A stretch of 64,000 bases of DNA from Fragum whitleyi (Eukaryota; Mollusca; Bivalvia; Cardiida; Cardiidae), in assembly GCA_948146395.1 (NCBI GenBank), contig OX411551.1, positions 49,370,854 through 49,434,853 of the forward strand, read 5' to 3'. The notes beneath the pieces were generated by a model. That model ran no database searches. It was not told the DNA's origin and saw only the letters and a list, made by a program, of their open reading frames with translations. How positions within the stretch are numbered: position 1 is the first letter of the stretch; every line of letters begins with the position of its first letter. This document shows, piece by piece, positions 1 to 11,900 of the stretch. The position numbers and the translations under genes are program-made.

Positions 1-6
1 ACTTTT

Positions 7-1752
7 TAGTTCAATTAGCACGAAATGCTCATGGTGAGCTATTGTGATCTTGCTGAGTCGGGCATCTGTCGTTGGGCGCCCTTTGTGGGTCATCTGTCAA
101 TATCTTGTTTGCACTCTAGAGGGTACATTTATGACCCAAGTGTCTTGAAACTTGGTCAGAATGTTTGTCTTTATCAGACCTTGGAAAAGGTAGAAATTAG
201 ATCAAGATGGTAAAAAAATAGGTCATGGGTTTGAATTTAAAAAAAAAAAACATAAGCTCTCTTGAGGCCATATTTTTTTGCCAAAATGGCTTGAAACTTA
301 AACTTAGCCAGAAGGTTTGTTTAAGTTACCATATATCTCGAAAAGAATGAAATTCGGTCAAATAGGATCAAAAACTCGGTCACCAGGCCAAATCTTAGAA
401 AATAACTTATGTGTGCACTCTAGAGGCAATATTTCAGGTCCAAATGTCCTGAAACTTTGTCAGAATGTTTATTAGTCCCCTATCGGTGTTCACACCGGAG
501 GGGACTATAGGTTTGCCCTCCGTTTGTCCGTCCGTCCGTCCGTCCGTCCGTCTGTCTGGCCGTCTGTCCGTCCGTCCGTCTGTCCGTCCGTCCGTCTGTC
601 CGCTCAAATCTGGATCCCGCGATAACTTAATAACTAAGCAAGCGTTTTTGATGAAAGTTGGTATATGACTAGATGGCATTGTGTAGATTATGCACATCAT
701 TATATTTTTGTTTTTCGACTTAAATTGAGGTTGCTATGGTTACAGAAATAGTGAAAATATGGCCAAAAATGGGATCCTGCGATAAGATAATAACTAAGCA
801 AGCTAGTTTGATGAGACTTTGTATATGACTATATGGCAATGTGTAGATTATGCACATCATTTTATTTTTGTTTTTAGACTAAAATTGTTGTTGCTATGGT
901 TAAGGAAATAGTGAAAATATGGCAAAAAATATTGGATCCTGCGATAAGTTAATAAGTAAGCAAGCTAATTTGATGAGACTTGGTATATGACTAGATGGCA
1001 ATGTGTAGATTATGCACATCATTTTATCTTTGGTCTTTGACAAAAAGTGCGGTTGCTATGGTAACGGAAATAGTGAAAATATGGCAAAAAATGGATCCTG
1101 CAATAACTTAATAACTAAGCAAGCTAACTTGATGAAACCTGTTTTAAAATGTAAAAAAATTTATAAGCCATGTTAGTCAGGGTGGTGATGCAGCAGTATT
1201 AATCACCTCCAGTGAAAGTTCTCATTTCCTACCAACAAGACTGAAGAAAAACATCTTGGATCAGACAAGGTAACTGTTATTGATACTATTTCTTGCATCT
1301 GTCTATTGCTTGCATGAATTGTATAGTGGGCACAGCAGAGACAACAACTCATGTAAGTCTTGTTTAACCCTTTCCAAAACAAGACCTGGTTTTGACGTCC
1401 CTGATAGAATTGGCGTGGGAAAACATTGAGACAAACAAAGCCGGTAGGGGACTTTATGTGTTGCATACAACACCAGATACTTGTTTACATCATAATTCGG
1501 ACAAGTATGAAATTGGGTCAATTCGGGTTAAAAACTAGGTCACGGGGTCAAATCTTAGAAAAACCTTGTGAAGACTCTAGAGGCCATATTTTTTGGCACA
1601 AATGTCTTGAAACCTGGTCAGAATGGACAGGTTCAAGAACTGGGTCAAATTACTAGCTCAAAGGGTTTTGTAAAACTCTTTCAGTAGATTTTGCATCCTT
1701 TGTAATCAATACCTCAGGTGAGCGCTTTAGGGCCATAATTTTGTCCTCTTGT
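7..1752 (+). mobile_element. P-family pearl-like element, interrupted by another element
   Basis: The left end is a degraded hairpin around GCACGAAATGCTCATGGTG. The right end reads CAGGTGAGCGCTTTAGGGCC...CCTCTTGTT, the same ends as the fuller copy at 44501-45750. Phrases such as 'GTCAGAATG' and 'AATCTTAGAAAA' recur inside. A different element is inserted at about 469-1452. No coding capacity is visible. Confidence 0.6.
469..1452 (+). mobile_element. Pearl-like element with GTCC microsatellite and ~160-bp tandem units
   Basis: Ends are inverted: GTCCCCTATCGG at the left and CCGGTAGGGGAC at the right. The left end continues as a hairpin (gtgttcacaccggaggggac), then a GTCC/GTCT microsatellite (520-602). 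GGATCC(T/C)GC(G/A)ATAA landmarks at 612, 772, 934 and 1093 show a tandem repeat of about 160, 162 and 159 bp. It is nested in the P-family copy. Confidence 0.7.
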
Positions 1753-2259
1753 TTTGCTTTAACTACCAGGGATCGTTTCACTACTATGGCAAATGGTGAA
1801 AAAAGACAAGGGATTATATTTTGAAATATTTTAATGATAATTTGTTATATGAAAGCAAAATAAACCAATTTGAAGGTTGACAGATTTTTAAATAACCTTT
1901 TTGTATTGAAACAAGGTGAACATTAAGTACTTCATGAACAAAACATCCTGATATAACACTGTAATTTGTAAAGATTAGTATTAATCTGTGGAGAATTTCA
2001 AGCTGTTTCTATGCTGACACCTTGGAGAGTTTTATCTTTTAATTTTAACACAAATTTTAAGTACGGATACCAAATTTCTCCTATGTTTGCTTTTAGGAAA
2101 TCATCCCCAAATTAAAGGGAGAAAGCCGAATAATATCAATTTGATTTGGTACCCCTTAGTGATAGTAAACCATTTGAAGATTTTTTTCCTATATCTTAGA
2201 GATCAAGGTCACATTCCAAGCTCAAGGTCAAATATTTGTCTGCAATATAACTTCTGCAC
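1753..2259. other. No feature seen
   Basis: AT-rich sequence without a supportable gene or repeat copy. The same holds for 2507-2894. Confidence 0.5.
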
Positions 2260-2506
2260 TTAACCCATGTCATGCTGAACCCGTAATATTCCTGCTTTGG
2301 CAGGAGCTATAGACAAACATCAGCCTGCACATATGTGCAGTCTGATGTTAGTTTACACCACCTGTTTCTCATTTTCAAACCAGAATTGTGAATAGATTTA
2401 GTTTTTCAAATAAAAATTGACCTACAGTTGGAACTTTCAGTGCTTTTTGACCTTTGATTTTGATGAAAATTTTTGGCCAAAATTTATTCAGCATGACAAG
2501 GCTTAA
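2260..2506 (+). mobile_element. Family B MITE (TTAA, CCC..GGG ends)
   Basis: It starts TTAACCCATGTCATGCTGAA and ends CAGCATGACAAGGCTTAA, about 247 bp, with an internal palindrome around CTGCACATATGTGCAG. At least nine copies occur in the window. TTAA borders and CCC/GGG tips are the pattern of piggyBac-type non-autonomous elements. Confidence 0.75.
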
Positions 2507-2894
2507 TTGTGGTTTTCAAAATAAATTGGTACAGATGTGCTTCTTTACTGCTGTTTGAATTAGTTTGATAATGGCTGTAAGTCAAAGGCCAGGGTAACAA
2601 ATTTGCAGACTCAATGTAATTAAAAATTATGTTGTTACTGAACAACCATTTAAGACATAATTATTAAGCATGCTGACACTAAAGTGTGTATCAAGATTTT
2701 ACCTTTCCTTGGCAAATGAGCCCTGAAAGTATGTCTCAGATATCGATAAGAAGTATACTTTTTTAGCATTGTAAATTTGATGAAAACTTTTTGAGAAATT
2801 AAGGACTTCTTGTTTGTTAAAGAATTGTTATCTTCTTGTATGTTAAAGAATTGTTATCAAACTTATTGGCAGTCATTTTGCAAATAGCTGTATT

Positions 2895-3147
2895 TTAACC
2901 CTTAATTGTCATGCTGGATAAATTTTGGCTAAAAATTTTCATCAAAATCAAAACGCAAAAAGCACTGAAAATATCAACTGTAGGTCAATTTTTATTTGAT
3001 AAACTAAATCTATTGATAATTTTTGTTTGAAAGTGAGAAACAGGTGGTGTAGACTAACATCAGACTGCACATATATGCAGGCTGATGTTGGTCTAAAGCT
3101 CCTGCCAAAGCAGTAATATTCCGGGTTCAGCATGACAAGAGTTTTAA
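2895..3147 (-). mobile_element. Family B MITE
   Basis: Inverse-orientation copy of the 2260 element, beginning TTAACCCTTAATTGTCATG and ending CATGACAAGAGTTTTAA, with the same internal palindrome. The two copies lie head-to-head about 390 bp apart. Confidence 0.75.
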
Positions 3148-3251
3148 GGAATTAAAAAAAAAATCATATCTGAAGAGCAGCTTTAAAATTCAGCAAAATG
3201 TTGAAGACACTACAACAGGTATCCATAAAAAATAATTTGTGCAGAATTTTT

Positions 3252-3925
3252 AGCTCGACTATTCATAGAATAGGGGGCTATTGAGGTCACCTTGGCATTG
3301 GCATCATTGTTGGCAGTGGTAACGGCTTTATTGAGGGTAAGGTTTGATTAAGTTTTTTTTGTGCAATTAAAGATTAAGGTTTGATTAAGTTTTTTGGTGC
3401 AAATGTGTCAAAACTCTTTTTGTACTAAAGCTATTACTTTTAAACTTAAAACACATGCTTCTGTCCATAACATCAGCCTTTAGGTGAAGATCCATCACTC
3501 TAATATCTAATTTGGTGGAATTTTAACCCTTTTCAGACTTAGAAATTCTTAAATTAGGTTTTACATACAGTTACTGATATTTCTGTTTCTACTTAAGCTA
3601 TTGCTTGGATATTTCGCACATGTTCAGTGACTGTAATATTAGCCTCTAGATTTTCATTGTTCTTTTATTGAATTAAGATCTAGTGGAATTTTATGAACTA
3701 AGAAATCTTGGTTAATATTTACATGCAACTGATGTTTATCTGTAATATCTCTGTTTCTACTTATGTGATTGCTTTAGATTATGCACATGCTTCTATCACC
3801 ATCATATCATCCTCTTGACAATGTTTCATTAGGCTACTCTGATTTTGATTTAATGAAATTTTCTTAGGTTGACATTAATTTGCTGTTTCTATCTAGCACT
3901 AAGAATAGCCGAGCTTTGCTGCCCT
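3252..3925 (+). mobile_element. Family X element with inverted AGCTCGACTATTC ends
   Basis: It begins AGCTCGACTATTCATAGAAT and ends with GAATAGCCGAGCT. Internal units share 'aatatctctgtttctac' and 'caacctctaga'-like phrases, which also occur at 41100-41460. It resembles the other hairpin-ended, internally repetitive elements of the window. Confidence 0.5.
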
Positions 3926-4513
3926 CCAACAGCTCTATTTTGATAGTCTTTTCTTAAAGAATTAATAGACTAGAGAACAAATTTATGTGAAAAATATAGC
4001 TGTCAAACATGTGCCAAGTTTTTTAATCAATAAGAAAGTTGGAACTTTTACATTTAAACAAAGATAAGTGAGTTTTGTTTATCCTTGGCAAACAGATCGT
4101 GTAGAATTTAAGGCATGTAGGAGTAATAAATGAGTCTTAATTATACATTGAGTCTGTATGTCGGCGCTAAACTGAAATGACTAAAACACATAAAAAGATG
4201 GTATCAAAGTATTTCTTTAAGAATTGCAGGCTGATTGTTGTCTATAAATCCTGCCAAAACAGGAATATTCAGGGTTCAGGGGCAAGTGTCAACAAAACAT
4301 TTAAAATGTATTTTTGTCTTACTGATGACTTTTGAAACCGTAATAACAACAATCACTTTACATAGGTATTGATAGATTGGTGATATGTGATTTTTGTCCT
4401 AAATATGTTGTAACTCATCGGTAAGACAAACATGCGTCCTTAATGTTTTGATGAAACTGGCCCCAGCATTCCAAGGTGTAAAAATTAACTGCAACAAGAA
4501 CATCATTATTAAG

Positions 4514-4584
4514 GGGTTCAGTGCAAGACTGTACTAAGTGTAAGTACATTGTATATACACTTAGGACTGTCTTGCACTGAACCC
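4514..4584. repeat. Family K hairpin (GGTTCAGTGCAAGAC)
   Basis: Near-perfect inverted repeat of about 30-bp arms (tcagtgcaagactgtactaa / ttaggactgtcttgcactga) around a short loop. A second copy lies at 43665-43744. The flanks 3926-4513 hold only a B-family relic near 4210-4280. Confidence 0.6.
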
Positions 4585-4840
4585 TAATATAATTTTGAAC
4601 AATTTGTACATTTTGTATCTTCAGGTGTCAAAAGAGCATAAATAAAATGAAGAATTCTGATTTAATTAAACATCGTGAAATTGACTCTCATTCCGATCAA
4701 AATCATTATTTATCATTCATACTGCACTACATTCATTCATTCCAAACACTAACTCAAATGGATCATAAACACTCCGAAATCATTAGAAAACATTTAAAAT
4801 TGTTCAAGACTTTCAACATTAAATTCATATTGATCTATTT

Positions 4841-5124
4841 TTATGCCCCCGATAGGGAGGCATCATAAATTTGACTTGTCCGTCCGTCCGTCTGTCCGTC
4901 TGTCATTCCGTCCAAAAACTTTAACATTGGCCATAACTTCCTTATTACTTAACATATTCGCATCATACTTTACTACAACATTCCTTGGTACATTACCTTT
5001 CTGTAGGCACATACTTTGGTGACCTTGACCCCTGGATGACCTTGACCTTCAACATAGATTGGCCATAATTTAAAATCAAAGCGGTGTCGGGGGCATTGTC
5101 ATCTTACAGTGACAGCTCTTGTTC
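4841..5124 (+). mobile_element. Family D element (ATGCCCCCG hairpin, GTCCGTCC microsatellite)
   Basis: It begins TTATGCCCCCGATAGGGAGG, has a GTCC/GTCT run at 4879-4908, GTGACCTTGACC phrases, and ends GGGGGCATTG...GCTCTTGTTC. The layout is the same as the copies at 6241 and 21490. No ORF of note. Confidence 0.6.
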
Positions 5125-5564
5125 TATAACTTCATTAGCTAGTGTTGACTTCAAAGTGTTTGAATGGTCAACACTAAGTCGCACAAACAGAAAAGTATGT
5201 ATATTGTATTAAAGGGAGGTAATTAATATCGCTAATTTTGTTCATCTTGAACAAAATAAGCACTAATAGATTACCTTCCTTTAATTTCACTCAAAACTCG
5301 CTCCACACACTCATTCAATTTCATCCAGAAATTATTCCTAAATCATTCACCTTGTCAATTTCATGATGTTCTTAACAGTACCTGGATGTAATAATATGAA
5401 GACAGGATATGACATATCAGGTTACTGCTTGTTGCTTGGAGACTGCATCAATAATCTTATTGTTTGTTCTACCAGTGGGTGACACTGGTTATCAAATTGA
5501 TTACATGGAAATGATTGAACAGCAAGTCTGAAGTAATTAACAACTTTTCCCATATGTATTATAT

Positions 5565-5696
5565 CAGCCTGTGTGTGACATTTCCAACAATTTAGCGCAT
5601 AGCTAGGACTCTGAACAGACTGTGTGGCCACATTGACTGATCTGAGTTTCAACATTGCGCACATGTGAACTTGTTGGAAATATCACGCACAGACTC
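5565..5696. mobile_element. Family G palindromic MITE, short copy
   Basis: Ends are CAGCCTGTGTGTGACATTTC(CAACAA) and its inverse TTGTTGGAAATATCACGCAC. Longer copies lie at 10709, 50531, 58170 and 58469. The stretch 5125-5564 shows nothing else recognisable. A B-family end remnant lies at about 5745-5775. Confidence 0.6.
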
Positions 5697-5965
5697 GTAT
5701 AATATTTTGCTGTAGCAAAAAGTTAGCTCAATAAAAACATATATTCAGGATTCAGCATGACAAGGGTTTAAGGTATTCTAGGATAACAGTAAAAGAATAC
5801 GCTGTGTATTTCATTGGAATTAAACTCTTTTAGCTGTAAATATTTTCGTTTTATAGTACTACATGGATAACGTGTAGCAATGATAAGGTACTCCAATTGC
5901 TGCCATATGACTGAAAATATCCTAGGTCGATATAATTGATCAATGTGGACTAAAGAGGAAAAGAG

Positions 5966-6232
5966 GACCCCCCCCCCCCCTCCCACACACACACTATGTT
6001 TGGGGGGTATATAGGGGGTCAGCTTTTCTGTTGACCTCTCAGCCCATCTATCCATAGCTTTCTTTTGTTCGCTCAATATCTTAACAACTATTGGATTACA
6101 TTCTAACTTCACAAATGTGATATGTATCAAACAGTGATGCGTAAGTGAAATTTGGGTACAATCCATTGACTTTCCACAGAGTTATGGCCCTGTAATAAAA
6201 AATGGCTTTCACTTATTCACAAGTACTGACAG
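5966..6232 (+). mobile_element. Family N element with poly-C tract
   Basis: A C-run is followed by a GGGGGTATATAGGGGGTCAGC hairpin end, then 'ccatagctttcttttgttcg' and 'atccattgactttcc', as in the copies at 15041 and 34322. The apparent antisense ORF through it is low-complexity and has no support. Confidence 0.5.
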
Positions 6233-6240
6233 TCTAGTTG

Positions 6241-6493
6241 TTTTTATGCCCCCGTATCGAAAGATCGGGGGGCATCTTGTTTGACCGTTGTCCGTCTGTC
6301 TGTTCGTCCATTTGTCTGTCTGTCTGTCTGCAGAAGTTAACCAAAAAACTTAACATTGCCAATATCTTCAAGCCTATTCAAGATACAAGGCTAATATTTG
6401 GCATGATGATAGATCTGAATGATCAGCATCCGCTGGTACCAGAGTCAAGATCATCTGTCAAGGTCAAACTTTGAAAAAAAATGCTGTAATACA

Positions 6494-6526
<33 letters not shown>

Positions 6527-6528
6527 GT
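6241..6528 (+). mobile_element. Family D element
   Basis: Left hairpin is ATGCCCCCGTATCGAAAGAT / CGGGGGGCAT, followed by a GTCTGTCTG microsatellite, 'aatatcttcaagcctattca', GTCAAGGTCAAACTTTGAAA, and a right end GGGGCATTTGTG...CATCTTGTT. It is nearly the same as the 21490-21800 copy. Confidence 0.65.
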
Positions 6529-6689
6529 ATATCAAAACTACCGTAAACACTATGCTGTGGTTACTCATTGGTATTGTCTTTAAGGGACAATTTATTAAAT
6601 GTGTACCCACAAAATAGGGTTCCATTGAGAAATAGCAATATCAGATTAGCATTATCTCTCTCTTATGGGAAAGAGAAAGAGCTCACTCA

Positions 6690-6796
6690 GATAGAGTAAG
6701 GATCTTATATTCAATAATCTGCCATGGAGAATGAGTATTTAATGTGCAAGGTCTTGAAAGGAAAATTGATACATACAAACTTGGCTACAAGTTTTC
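6690..6796 (+). repeat. Left copy of a 107-bp direct repeat
   Basis: The 107 bp at 6690-6796 recur, identical by eye, at 7054-7160 (364-bp offset). The flanks, including a small hairpin with 'gtgtacccaca' at 6551-6631 and 6919-6990, are related but more diverged. This suggests a local duplication followed by recent conversion of the core. Confidence 0.8.
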
Positions 6797-7053
6797 ATTG
6801 CTTGTCAATGTTCTGGTCCAAAAGAAAAAGTCATCCATGTTCATGTACTAATAGAAAAAGAAGAACAACAAACAGGGTGGCTTAAAAGGATTTCATTTTT
6901 TTGCAAAACTGCCAAATTCAGTTTGTAATGGGTACTCATTTGAATTGTCTTGACAAGACAATTTAAATGTGTACCCACAACATAGGGGTTCATTAAGAAA
7001 TTATAGTTTAGATTTTCTTTACCTCTCCCTTATAAGAAATAAACCAAGATACT

Positions 7054-7160
7054 GATAGAGTAAGGATCTTATATTCAATAATCTGCCATGGAGAATGAGT
7101 ATTTAATGTGCAAGGTCTTGAAAGGAAAATTGATACATACAAACTTGGCTACAAGTTTTC
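7054..7160 (+). repeat. Right copy of the 107-bp direct repeat
   Basis: See 6690-6796. It starts GATAGAGTAAGGATC and ends TACAAGTTTTC, where the two copies diverge. Confidence 0.8.
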
Positions 7161-7521
7161 TTTGCTTGTCATTTGTGAATAGAATCTTGTAAGGACAAGT
7201 ATTACGGGATTATTCAGTGATTAAGCTAAGCTGTGAATATAATTGTGTTTGAATTTAAAATCTGTGCTAATGTTTAATGATTAGTTTTAAAGTGAATCAT
7301 AAAGATTGTTTTGAGAGAATTAAGATGAACAGTAAAGCGAGTTAATTATTTTGTAAATTAAGATGTATTATTATGAGGATTATATATCCTCAAATAGTCC
7401 TTTATATTTGTTCATGATGAGAGGATCCTGTGTGGTTCAAAGATTCAGATGGTTGACTTATGATTCAATAGATAATGAAGGTTGTTGCCACCCCACTGGT
7501 CATTATAGAATGTCCTTTGAG

Positions 7522-7679
7522 GGTAGTGGATCTGTAATAGTTCTTCAAGGTTTCAGAAGTAATGAACTTAAACTGTGTTTAACAAGTTTCCTAATTATTT
7601 CATGAGGATACCTTGGTCAACATTGTGAAAGATCATGAGTTCCGAAATATTGTTGATCTAGTCTGGTTCCACTACCTAA
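7522..7679. mobile_element. Family C palindromic MITE
   Basis: About 158 bp with inverted ends GGTAGTGGATCTGTAATAG and CCACTACC, and a central palindrome around TTTCCTAAT...ATGAGGA. It is one of eight copies; the cleanest are 52302-52464 and 62965-63126. Confidence 0.65.
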
Positions 7680-7883
7680 CGGCACAGGCCCAGTGGTAAT
7701 GCCTAGGAGGTACCAGGGATAAGAAATGTTGCTGTAAAATTGAAAATTGTCAAAATAGTGTTCAACACCATTCAAACCAAATCAATATTGCTCACATTAT
7801 TAGCATTCATTATAGTAACTGTTCTAACATGATCAGTCCCTCTGAACTACTTAAATTTGATTTTTATTATTACTAGAGTTATC

Positions 7884-8439
7884 TTAAAGCTGCTCTTGCA
7901 CAGTTTTTCATAGAAAAAATACAAAACTTGTTCTAAGTTTTGGAAATGTGTGTATTTTTAGACTATGAAGAATGGCCCAAAGCATTGGCACTAGAAACAA
8001 CATATTTCAATAATTTTGTAACTTATTTTTTCGAAGTGGCAAGCTCAGTAAGGTATCCAGTCTATTTATTTCTAGTCTATTTATTACAAAATCGTTATTT
8101 TCCGTGAATAACCTTTCATTTTTTGCCTGTATTGATATGAAGTTTCTAGCTGTCAAATACTTTAACCTTAATCTTTGATTGAATAAGACAAACATGCCGA
8201 ATGTCAAGCAAAAATAGTTGGCTTGAAATTGAAGAATAATTTTTTTAGCGTTAGTAGTCACTTTATTTTTTTGGATGAATCTAACCTAAATTTGGGTATA
8301 TCGGTCTTTCTTTCGATGCATTACCAGATTGAATCTTGTTATTTTAAAGGCTTCAACATGATGGGGTAGTTTATTCCAATTGATTTTACGAAAAATGTTA
8401 AAATTCACATTTTCCCAATCTGTGCAAGAACAGCTTTAA
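7884..8439. mobile_element. 556-bp MITE with 20-bp terminal inverted repeats
   Basis: The left end TTAAAGCTGCTCTTGCACAG and the right end CTGTGCAAGAACAGCTTTAA are inverted repeats matching 19 of 20. No second copy is visible in the window. The interior has no coding sequence that I can support. 8440-8821 is the region upstream of the first coding exon, and I see no clear promoter motif in it. Confidence 0.65.
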
Positions 8440-8821
8440 ATGAAGGTAAACCTTCTTTGCCAACCACCATAAGTCAAGGTCATTGGCACATTCAAGGTCA
8501 CATATAATTCATTACAGAATTGGCTCTTTGAGGGAACATTGAAAATAACATATATCCCATGTTTCATGGGTAAAGGTATTTTGAGGTGTTTAGACAAAAC
8601 TATTGTAAGTGTTTGTAAATAGGAAATTTAGCAATAAAGAGTCTATTCTTTGTCAATCAACAAAGGGCTGTAATGCCTTCATATACATTGTGGATATACA
8701 ATGCCTCACAAGCAAAACTGTTCATGATTTGATGTGAACATTCTTATATATAAACAACAACAACCATCGAACATATTGGATGTCTCTAATGGAATGGACA
8801 ATTTTTGAATAATGCAATATA

Positions 8822-8934
8822 ATGTTGAACAAAGGTAAATCCAACACTTCTGGAGTGTCTAAACCTCGACCAAGTTCTTCCAAATCCAGACCCACATCAG
8901 CTGGATCTTCTGGATCATCAAAGAAATCTGTCAG
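8822..8934 (+). CDS. Exon 1: start and Ser/Arg/Pro-rich head
   Basis: This exon encodes residues 1-38, beginning MLNKGKSNTSG and rich in S, K, R and P (RPSSSKSRPTSAGSSGSSKK). It ends AG|GTAATC, leaving two bases (AG) that the first base of exon 2 completes to AGA. The ATG is chosen because an in-frame TAA lies 10 bp upstream (8810-8812) and A is at -3. A short upstream ATG reading frame at 8780-8812 would sit in the 5' UTR if transcription starts further left. The antisense frame is also open but is only a shadow. A missed upstream exon spliced into this one remains possible, though no convincing acceptor is visible. Confidence 0.6.
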
Positions 8935-11900
8935 GTAATCCAGCATGTCTATAAGCCTTATGTTCAGGACTACATATAGGATAATCGTTTGTTTCAGTGT
9001 AAGATTGATCCATATTCATTGAGTGGACAACAAAAGCTATATTTTCAAGATGAGTGAAAATATAGCTTTTGTTGTTCACGAAATGAATATTCTATTTCTT
9101 TATTGCAAAAATGAGACAAAATGTGAAATTTCTAGGACATTTTTTCGTAAAGCGCGTCATTTTGCACGTGATTGCCATGCAACTTTCATTGTGACATCAC
9201 TTATTTTGCTCCGCATAGATGACGTCTGATAGGATGAAATGCACAAAAGCAGGGTATAATTAGTTTTTGATAATTTCACTGCTTTTGCGTTGAGATAATC
9301 AAGTGATAATCTACCGTAATTTCTCGATAATCCGCCGAAAGGCAATAAAGAATAACTGTTATAGTGTTTGCTTTTAACTCATCTGGCCTTGACCCGACCA
9401 TGTTCTTATGTTCTAAAGAAATAATTTGTGAACAATTTTTTTAGTATATTGTAATTATTCAGTGAAAAATTGACTGCCTCGGTGGCCTAGTGGTAAATGT
9501 ACTCGTCCCGTGACCTGAAGGTCCGTGGTTCGAGCCCCACTGTCGACGGGGTGTGTTTATGGGCAAAACACTTAATAGCCAGCCCCAGTTCACCCAGCTG
9601 TAAAAATGGGTAGCAGTGGGTTTAAACCACTGCCTCTCTCTCGGGGACTTGAAAACATCAGGATTGAGTGTTCGAGAGCGATTCTATAAGCTTAAGCTTT
9701 CGTCGCAATCGAACTAAAATAAATTAGTATAAACTAAAAATTATCTGACGTTTTTGATGACTTTAATGAATTAACCCAATAGATTCACACCTGCCAAAAT
9801 CATGACAGATTTGGTAGCATATCATGGCTCTATATTATGGCACTCAACTTTTCTGTAAACTAGAATGTACCACAGACGCAAGTGTAGTAGTTATGGGTTA
9901 TTTTGTAGGAAATGCCAGATTTTGCCACTCCTATAGGAACTTTTGTTATTTAATATGCCTGAAGAAAATCAGAATTTGTTATTTTTTTCTGATCATCTGT
10001 GGAGAGTTTATGGGCATATTATAATTAGATGACAAAACACAGTAAAACACTGTGTTTTGTTATCAATTTTTAATATGCCCACTTTTAAATTTTCGCCAAT
10101 TTTTTTTTTATGCAAAGTCATCCTAAGCGTGCTCGATGATGTTTGTGATGTCAGAGATAAACCTGTGTGCAAAATGACATATTATGACTTACATGTGACA
10201 TATTCTTCCAGAAGTCTATTCCATAGAATCACTGAGGCTTCCTGATTGTGTCCAAACCTGTCATGACATCTGTCATTTGTCTCGCACCATTTGACAGAAT
10301 AATCATTAACCTCTGAGGAATGAGCACCTTGAGCCTTGGGAAGAATATTGATGAAGTACTTACGAGTGAAATAAAAGGAATAAATGGTGAGGTGCTCCAG
10401 CTGCCTCAATATGACTGACAAACTATTCAAAGCTGCATTAAAACCCATTCAAACAAACAAATAGATCAACCATATTGAACAAGGACAAATATCTATGTTG
10501 ACATCATAACATCTCAGTGTTTAAACAAAACTTGATGAAATATTGCATTTTTTATGGTCTCAGATTAAATGTCTTGTCATAATGTTTGTCATCTTCAATT
10601 GTTGTGTCAATAGATCTGTCCTTCATAAAGATTATTGTTTAAGTATTTGTCCAACTCCACTGTCATTGAGTAAGACATGGTTGTTGCTAAGGACATTAAA
10701 ATGTGAATTTGAGCCTGTGCATGAGATTTCCAACAATTTTGAATAAACACAAAGAAAAGACTGACCAGCCTGTGCATCTGCATAGTCTGACCAGAGTCTT
10801 CACTATGCATTTTGTAGATAGATATGGTCTCAAAGTATCTGTAGACAATCAGATAACTATATTTCTGTAGTATGTTCCTGTCTAAACAGCTCAATATTTA
10901 CAACTAAGGGGCATTTCAAATTGTTAGAGCACAGGCTCTGATTTATGTAAATAAGTAGTAAAATTGTAGGGTCCCAGGTGACAACTGCAAACATTTGTCC
11001 CGACTAATAGGTTGATAATCATAAACCTTTATCAGGTGAGCTGCTTGAGCTTGAGTTTTGGAACTTACTTGTCTTGGTGAGAGAAAGTCCTTGAATCAAA
11101 GGTGTGGTGCTCTAACCCATTCAATATGACTTAAAAAATTCTGAAAGTGGCATAAAACCCAATACAATTACTTTCAAAATAATATCACAGATTAATGTCA
11201 CACAAAGACTTTTCTTTAATGCATTTCAGTGTATTTTTGAGAAATAACGACAGGTTATCATTTTATAGCCTCACTACCGAACTAGTGAAATTTACCAAAC
11301 AATTATGCCATGCTTTCTTTCATTTCACCCTTTTTGATGACCGCATGATGCTGCATAGCAATCATACACAAAATGACAGACTTGAGAAAAATTGAACCAG
11401 AATTGCCACATTTTGTATCATTCTTGCTTTAAATAAACAGAATAATTGTTAGTTTTGGTTTTCAACTAATATTTCATTTCATCAACAACAAAAACTGTAT
11501 ATTCACATGTGTCTCTACCACTCATAAAAATATAGCTTTTGTTGTTCATTAAATGAAACATAAATCAATCTTACACTGAAACAATTATATAGAGGATAAT
11601 TGTTTGTTTAAGTGTAAGATCGATTTATATTTCATTGAGTGAACAACAAAAGCTATATTTTCATGAGTGGCAGAGCCACGAGTGAAAATATAGCTTTTGT
11701 TTTTCACGAAATGAAATATTAATCGATCTTACTCGAAAAACTAACGATTATTCTATTTCTTTAATGCAAAAATGAGACAAAATGTGAAATTTCTAGGACA
11801 TATTTTCGTAAAGCACGTCATTTTGCGCGAGATTGCTATGCAACGTTCATTGTGACGTCTCGTATTTCGTCCCGCATAGATGATGTCAGATAGGATGGAA

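Noticed and set aside
434..700. Arg/Asp/Gly- or Ser/Val/Arg-Pro-rich repeat peptides
   Set aside because: Translation of the GTCC/GTCT microsatellite of a mobile element on both strands. The same applies to 61283-61674.
8722..8946. Minus-strand frame with an acidic, protein-like sequence (DDPEDPADVGLDLEELG)
   Set aside because: It is the exact antisense of exon 1, whose plus-strand frame joins exon 2 in phase and has proper splice donor and head-domain composition.
9472..9560. Possible tRNA gene
   Set aside because: A- and B-box sequences are present but the acceptor stem does not close and a SINE body follows; related copies exist.
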